DNA from: Sphingomonas sp. R-74633
GTDB taxonomy: Bacteria > Pseudomonadota > Alphaproteobacteria > Sphingomonadales > Sphingomonadaceae
DNA length: 64,000 bases
Reading direction: 5' to 3'
Assembly: GCF_013416555.1 (NCBI RefSeq)
Contig: NZ_JACCFG010000003.1
Span: 186,001-250,000, forward strand
The notes below the pieces were generated by a model. It did no database searches. It was not told the origin of the DNA and saw only the letters and a program-made list of their open reading frames with translations. The position numbers were made by a program, and so were the translations under genes. Positions 60,085-64,000 of the stretch are shown one piece after another (position 1 is the first letter of the stretch; every line of letters begins with the position of its first letter).

Positions 60085-60978
60085 TTACAGATTGAAGCCA
60101 CGGACGACCCGGATTTCACCGGATAGAGCCTCTACCAGCGCGATCGGAGTTTCCCCCAGGCACGCGAAATATTGGCCGTCTTCCTTGGCAATCCCGGCCA
60201 GAACCTGCCCCTGTCGGAGCAGCCCTGCCTGGTCGGGGGTGAGGGATAGAGCCGGGATGTCGTCCAGCCCCGCCCTCAATGGCAGGAGGAGGTGTTCAAG
60301 GGAGCGCGCCTTAGCGGCTTCGTCCAGTTTGTCCAGCGAAATCGCGGAATCGAGGGTGAACGGCCCGGCCTTCACCCGGCGCAGCATCGTGACATGGCCG
60401 ACGGTGCCGAGCGCCTGCGCGATGTCGCGCGCGAGGCTGCGGATATAGGTGCCCTTGGAGACATGGGCGCGCAGGGTGGCGAAGTGCTTCCCGTTCTCAC
60501 TCCACGACGACAGATAGTCCAGTTCGTGAATGGTGACGCGACGCGTGGCGAGCACTACCTCCTCGCCGGCCCGGGCGAGGTCATAGGCACGCTCCCCGTC
60601 GATCTTCAGCGCGGAATAAGCAGGCGGCACCTGATCGATCTCGCCGATGAAGTCGACGAGCACATCCTCGACGTCGGCACCATCGACCAGGACATCGGAC
60701 GTCGCAATCACCTTGCCTTCGAGATCGAGCGTGTCGGTCTCCACGCCAAACCCGATCGTGAAATCATAGACCTTGTCGCTGTCGAGCATCCGCCCGGCGA
60801 GCTTGGTCGCCTCGCCGATCGCGATCGGCAGCACGCCAGTCGCCAGCGGATCGAGCGTGCCGCCATGCCCGACCTTGAACTTGCCGTATTTGCCGTCGCG
60901 CAGCGCGCGCTTGACGGCGCTCACGCCTTGCGTCGAGCCGAGGCCCAAAGGTTTGTCGAGGATGATCCAGCCATGCAT
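60085..60978 (-). CDS. truB: tRNA pseudouridine-55 synthase
   Basis: 297 residues. The catalytic Asp is in [20 protein letters not shown]. The start [20 protein letters not shown] is the TruB signature, with [20 protein letters not shown] after it. A short C-terminal PUA-like segment ends the protein. It makes Psi55 in the T-loop of tRNAs. Twenty bases upstream of rpsO, same strand. Confidence 0.96.
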   Translation of the reverse strand: MHGWIILDKPLGLGSTQGVSAVKRALRDGKYGKFKVGHGGTLDPLATGVLPIAIGEATKLAGRMLDSDKVYDFTIGFGVETDTLDLEGKVIATSDVLVDGADVEDVLVDFIGEIDQVPPAYSALKIDGERAYDLARAGEEVVLATRRVTIHELDYLSSWSENGKHFATLRAHVSKGTYIRSLARDIAQALGTVGHVTMLRRVKAGPFTLDSAISLDKLDEAAKARSLEHLLLPLRAGLDDIPALSLTPDQAGLLRQGQVLAGIAKEDGQYFACLGETPIALVEALSGEIRVVRGFNL

Positions 60979-61009
60979 CGCCGCGCCCTAGCCGAGGCGC
61001 GGGACAAAG

Positions 61010-61411
61010 TCAGGCCTTGGTCTTCTTCGCCTTTTTCGGCTTTTCGGGCGGCGGGCCGCTATGGACAATGCTGGAGATGGTGCAGCGCTCGCCGCCGGCG
61101 AAGATCGTGTCGCCGCGGTCGATCCGCGATGCGCCCGGGAAGGTCTTGAAGCCGACGCCGAACGCCCAGGGCAGCTCGTTGCAGCGCCCGAAAAAGGTCA
61201 GATAATACCAGTTGCGCCGGCTGTCCTCGATATAGACGCCCTCGCCATTGTCGGTCGCCTCGAAGGTGCGCACGTCGCTGCGCGTCAGGAACGGGATTGT
61301 CGCCTGCTCGCCCGATTTGGGCCCGGGTGTGGGGCCGGCCTTCTGCGCCGAGGCGGCGGTGGCGACGAACAAAGCGGGCAGCGCGAGGGCAAGCGCAGTC
61401 TTGCGAAACAT
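61010..61411 (-). CDS. exported DUF6491-like protein
   Basis: 133 residues from the ATG giving MFRKTALALALPALFVATAA, a signal peptide. The mature protein has a conserved core: FLTRSDVRTFEATDNGEGVY, IEDSRRNWYYLTFFGRCNEL and FKTFPGASRIDRGDTIF, then GERCTISSIVH. The two cysteines (GRCNEL, ERCTIS) probably pair. The tail is Lys-rich (KPKKAKKTKA). Fits the DUF6491 family by pattern. Function unknown. Confidence 0.72.
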   Translation of the reverse strand: MFRKTALALALPALFVATAASAQKAGPTPGPKSGEQATIPFLTRSDVRTFEATDNGEGVYIEDSRRNWYYLTFFGRCNELPWAFGVGFKTFPGASRIDRGDTIFAGGERCTISSIVHSGPPPEKPKKAKKTKA

Positions 61412-61452
61412 GGGGCTTCTCCTGTGCACTCTCGACCCCGTGCCTAGCATAG

Positions 61453-62028
61453 TCAGGCTGTACGCTGCATGAAGTGGCGGCGGCACAGGGCGACATAGCG
61501 TTCATTGCCGCCCACCTCGCGCTGCTCGCCCTCGCGCACGGCATTGCCCGCATCATCGACGCGCAGGTTCATCGTCGCCTTGCGCCCGCATTCGCACACC
61601 GACTTGATCTCGACGAGCGAGTCGGCAAGCGCGAGCAGCTCGGCCGAACCGGGGAAGAGCGCGCCCTGGAAATCGGTGCGCAGGCCATAGCAGAGCACCG
61701 GGATGCCCACTTCGTCGGCGAGGTGCGCGAGCTGGCGGACCTGGGTGGCCGAGAGGAATTGCGACTCGTCGACCAGCACGCAGGCGAGCGGCGCTTCGTA
61801 GTGCGCGTCCTCGGCGATGCGGCGCAGGTCGGTGCTTTCCTCGAAGGGGATCGCGCTGACGCTGATGCCGAGCCGCGAATCGATGACGCCCTTGCCGCCC
61901 CGGTCATGGATGCCGGCGGTGAACAGCAAGGTGCGCATGCCGCGCTCGCGATAGTTGAAATCGGCCTGGAGCAGCGTGGTCGATTTGCCCGCATTCATCG
62001 AGGCATAGTAGAAATAGAGCTTGGCCAT
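61453..62028 (-). CDS. tdk: thymidine kinase
   Basis: 191 residues from the ATG giving MAKLYFYYASMNAGKSTTLL. P-loop ASMNAGKST, catalytic Glu/Asp in CVLVDESQFLS, lasso loop GLRTDFQGALFPGSAELLAL and zinc cysteines (CECGRKA, CRRHF) match type II TK. It phosphorylates deoxythymidine. The upstream frame to 62115 has no homology. Confidence 0.95.
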   Translation of the reverse strand: MAKLYFYYASMNAGKSTTLLQADFNYRERGMRTLLFTAGIHDRGGKGVIDSRLGISVSAIPFEESTDLRRIAEDAHYEAPLACVLVDESQFLSATQVRQLAHLADEVGIPVLCYGLRTDFQGALFPGSAELLALADSLVEIKSVCECGRKATMNLRVDDAGNAVREGEQREVGGNERYVALCRRHFMQRTA

Positions 62029-62081
62029 ATCGGCGGCATAGTGACTTGCCGTGCGCAACGTAAGCCCGCACCATCCGGCGC

Positions 62082-62567
62082 ATGCCCATGCTGCTCCTCG
62101 CCCTCGCCGCGGCATCGCCGCTCCCGCAACAGCTCAGTGACGGCGACGCGATCGTCGCGATCGCCTGGGAACGCCGGCTGAAGGACAATGTCCCGGCGGA
62201 AAATGCCTGTGTCAAAGCCGATGGCGAAACGGTGGCGGACGATATCCGCAAGCCCGGACTGATGTTCCGCGACATGATCGCCAAGGACGACGATAATCAG
62301 CGGCCGAATCCCGCGCGTCTTCGCCGCATCGCCAAAGGCGAAGGCACGACGCTCGCGTTCGACCTGAAGCGCCTGGAGCTACCGTCGGAGTCTCCGGCCT
62401 GCAAATATCATTATTTCGTGGCGGCGCCGGTGAAGCTTGGCGACTATGCCTATGTCCATGTCGGCATGATCTGCGGCGGCCTGTGCGGGCACGGCGAGAT
62501 TTTGCTGCTCGAACGCCGCGACGGCGCATGGCGCGTTGTCGAGCCGGTCGTGGAATGGGATAGCTGA
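62082..62567 (+). CDS. exported hypothetical protein
   Basis: 161 residues with a short signal peptide (MPMLLLALAAASPLPQ). The mature part has CVKADGETVADDIRKPGLMF, a CKYHYFVAAPVKLGDYAYVH strand and a Gly/Cys-rich motif MICGGLCGHGEILLLERRDG. The three cysteines could bind metal or form disulfides. It runs against the flow of the tdk-rbfA block and is divergent from tdk. I do not recognise the family. Confidence 0.65.
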   Translation: MPMLLLALAAASPLPQQLSDGDAIVAIAWERRLKDNVPAENACVKADGETVADDIRKPGLMFRDMIAKDDDNQRPNPARLRRIAKGEGTTLAFDLKRLELPSESPACKYHYFVAAPVKLGDYAYVHVGMICGGLCGHGEILLLERRDGAWRVVEPVVEWDS

Positions 62568-62598
62568 TCCAAGGTCCCGCGCATGCGCGGGCAGGAGA

Positions 62599-63006
62599 TC
62601 AGGCGCCTTTTTCGGTCTCGTCGCCCAGGTCCTGCGCCACCTTGGGATCGCGCAGCAGCTTGTCGATATGGCTGCCCTCGTCGAAGCTCTCGTCCACCAG
62701 GAATTTGAGCTTGGCGGCGTATTTCATCTTCACGCGGGCGGCGACTTCGCGCTGGAGATAGGCGGTGTTGGTCCGGAGCGCCTTGAGCACCACCGGCTCG
62801 TCCTTGCCGAGCAGCGGCTTCACGAACACCGTGGCGTGGCGCAGATCGGGCGACATGCGCACTTCGGTGACCGAGACCAGGTGCTTGGCCAGCACATCAT
62901 CATGCACCTCGCCGCGCTGGAGGATCTCGCTCAGGATGTGACGCACCTGCTCGCCGACGCGCAGCAGGCGGACCGAACGTTCCTCGGTAGTGGTCGTGAC
63001 CTTCAT
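62599..63006 (-). CDS. rbfA: ribosome-binding factor A
   Basis: 135 residues: [40 protein letters not shown] and [20 protein letters not shown] are the KH-like RbfA pattern. It matures the 16S rRNA 5' end. Its ATG overlaps the stop of the thioesterase (ATGA). Confidence 0.95.
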   Translation of the reverse strand: MKVTTTTEERSVRLLRVGEQVRHILSEILQRGEVHDDVLAKHLVSVTEVRMSPDLRHATVFVKPLLGKDEPVVLKALRTNTAYLQREVAARVKMKYAAKLKFLVDESFDEGSHIDKLLRDPKVAQDLGDETEKGA

Positions 63007-63434
63007 TTCTCACCCCGGCGCGCCATTGCGCCCTGCATCACGCGGCCCGTAAAGGTGCCGCGGGCGACCAGATTGTCGCCTTCATCGAACAATTCCGCCT
63101 CGGTAACCGCGATCGTCTTGCCCAGGCTTACCACCCGCGCCTTGCCGGTGAAGCGCCCGGGCAGTGCCGGCTTCAGGCATACGACATGATAGTCGATCGT
63201 CGGCGCATAGACCGCGCCCTCGGTAGAGGCGAAGAGCACCGGCCCCTGCGTGTCGTCGAGCATGGCGCCGAGAATGCCACCCTGCACCGTGCCCGCCGGG
63301 TTGAGAAACCGGTCATCGATCGTGAAGCCGATCGCGATCGTCTTGGCCGCGACATCGACCGCCAGCACTTCCCAGCCCATCAGCCGGGCCGAGGAGGGCA
63401 CCGGGAAGTCGTCGAAGATCGATGCCGTTCCCAA
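63003..63434 (-). CDS. PaaI-type hotdog thioesterase
   Basis: 143 residues. Hotdog fold with the catalytic motif [20 protein letters not shown] and the strand [20 protein letters not shown]. It hydrolyses acyl-CoA thioesters of small aromatic or fatty acids. Insertion between infB and rbfA is unusual. It overlaps rbfA by 4 bp, so translation is coupled. Confidence 0.88.
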   Translation of the reverse strand: MGTASIFDDFPVPSSARLMGWEVLAVDVAAKTIAIGFTIDDRFLNPAGTVQGGILGAMLDDTQGPVLFASTEGAVYAPTIDYHVVCLKPALPGRFTGKARVVSLGKTIAVTEAELFDEGDNLVARGTFTGRVMQGAMARRGEK

Positions 63435-63451
63435 TGCCGCTCCTCAATGCC

Positions 63452-64000
63452 TCAGAGCGTGCGCTCGCGCATCTCGACTTCGAAGGTTTCGAGATAGTCG
63501 CCCGCCTTGATGTCGGTGAAGTTCTGGCTGAACGTCACACCGCACTCCAGGCCCGCGCGCACTTCGGGGACATCGTCCTTGAAGCGGCGAAGCGAAGCGA
63601 TCTCGCCCTGGTAGATGATGACATCGTCCCGGGTGATACGCGCCTTGAGCGCCTTGCGGATCGCGCCTTCGGTGACGAGCAGACCGGCAGCCTTGCCGTG
63701 CTTGCCCGCGGAGAAGACTTCCTTGATCTCGGCGCGGCCGACGACGGTTTCGAAGGCTTCCGGACCAAGCTGGCCGGCCATGCCCGCGCGAATCTCGTCG
63801 GTCAGGTCGTAGATCACGTCATAATATTTGAACGCGACCTTGTTGCGCTCGGCGATCTCGCGCGCCTTGGCGTTCGGACGGACGTTGAAGCCGATGATCG
63901 GCGCACCGGCGGCCCCTGCGAGCGTCACGTCGCTCTCGGTGATGCCGCCAACACCCGCATGGAGCACGCGCGCCTTGATGTCGTCGGTGCTGATCTTGTT
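63452..64000 (-). CDS. infB: translation initiation factor IF-2, C-terminal part (gene runs off window)
   Basis: 183 codons of the 3' end. DIKARVLHAGVGGITESDVT and APIIGFNVRPNAKAREIAER belong to domain III, and the C-terminal beta barrel (GKAAGLLVTEGAIRKALKAR, ASLRRFKDDVPEVRAGLECG) binds fMet-tRNA. The order infB before rbfA is the conserved one. The GTPase domain is outside the window. Confidence 0.96.
   Translation of the reverse strand, partial: NKISTDDIKARVLHAGVGGITESDVTLAGAAGAPIIGFNVRPNAKAREIAERNKVAFKYYDVIYDLTDEIRAGMAGQLGPEAFETVVGRAEIKEVFSAGKHGKAAGLLVTEGAIRKALKARITRDDVIIYQGEIASLRRFKDDVPEVRAGLECGVTFSQNFTDIKAGDYLETFEVEMRERTL

Overview
The window reads as a chromosomal segment of a GC-rich alphaproteobacterium, most likely a sphingomonad (Sphingomonas or a close relative). 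The main evidence is a circularly permuted two-piece tmRNA gene of the alphaproteobacterial kind, a serC-serA pair with a structured leader, a separate hisZ, the RNase D-lptC-lptA-lptB-rpoN block, and the infB/rbfA/truB/rpsO/pnp block. I see no prophage, integrase, transposase, CRISPR array or tRNA. Coding density is high, and nearly all long antisense frames are GC-driven shadows of real genes.

Layout. 1-2.9 kb: an S41 peptidase (cut by the window edge), a divergent Lrp/AsnC regulator, a small lipoprotein and a two-domain cold-shock protein. 3.1-8.3 kb: TerC, then RNase D, lptC, lptA, lptB and rpoN (lipopolysaccharide export plus sigma-54). 9.0-15.5 kb: a PRC-barrel-like exported protein, an MBL-fold exonuclease head-to-head with an Lhr-type helicase, a double aspartyl protease and a mannitol-dehydrogenase family enzyme. 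15.7-20.3 kb: serC-serA-DUF559-hisZ on the minus strand, with paired palindromic repeats threaded through it. 20.3-25.3 kb: extensin-like lipoprotein, LOG protein, NTF2-like protein, HD-GYP protein, winged-helix protein and membrane cytochrome c. 25.4-30.4 kb: pheA, an XRE/membrane-protein pair, and nudC, a serine hydrolase and mutY as a tightly overlapping minus operon. 30.4-37.5 kb: DUF721, two DsbA-like proteins, smc, a 53-residue membrane protein, an exported protein and a PLP enzyme. 37.5-42.5 kb: a GH130-GH13-GT4 sugar operon next to chorismate mutase. 42.6-46.6 kb: polyprenyl synthase, an acidic small protein, HrpB and an NDUFS4-like subunit. 46.8-49.9 kb: lemA, three TPM-domain genes and a NUDIX hydrolase. 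50-51.5 kb: mscL, an Rrf2 regulator and ssrA. 51.5-56.3 kb: alcohol dehydrogenase, tautomerase, cupin and aldo/keto reductase divergent from a LysR regulator, then a histidine kinase. 56.4-64 kb: outer-membrane protein, pnp, rpsO, truB, DUF6491 protein, tdk, rbfA, thioesterase and the 3' part of infB.

Two features stand out. First, the DUF559 nuclease-like gene lies inside a perfect 21-bp inverted repeat, each arm joined to a hairpin. One of these is a nested three-way palindrome, and the repeat arms supply the ribosome-binding sites of the DUF559 gene and hisZ. The same hairpin-arm-spacer-arm-hairpin layout, without a gene inside, occupies the serC-serA spacer. Second, minus-strand operons are joined by NTGA start/stop overlaps that use all four first letters (ATGA, TTGA, GTGA, CTGA), and four convergent gene pairs share one CTAG as both stop codons.
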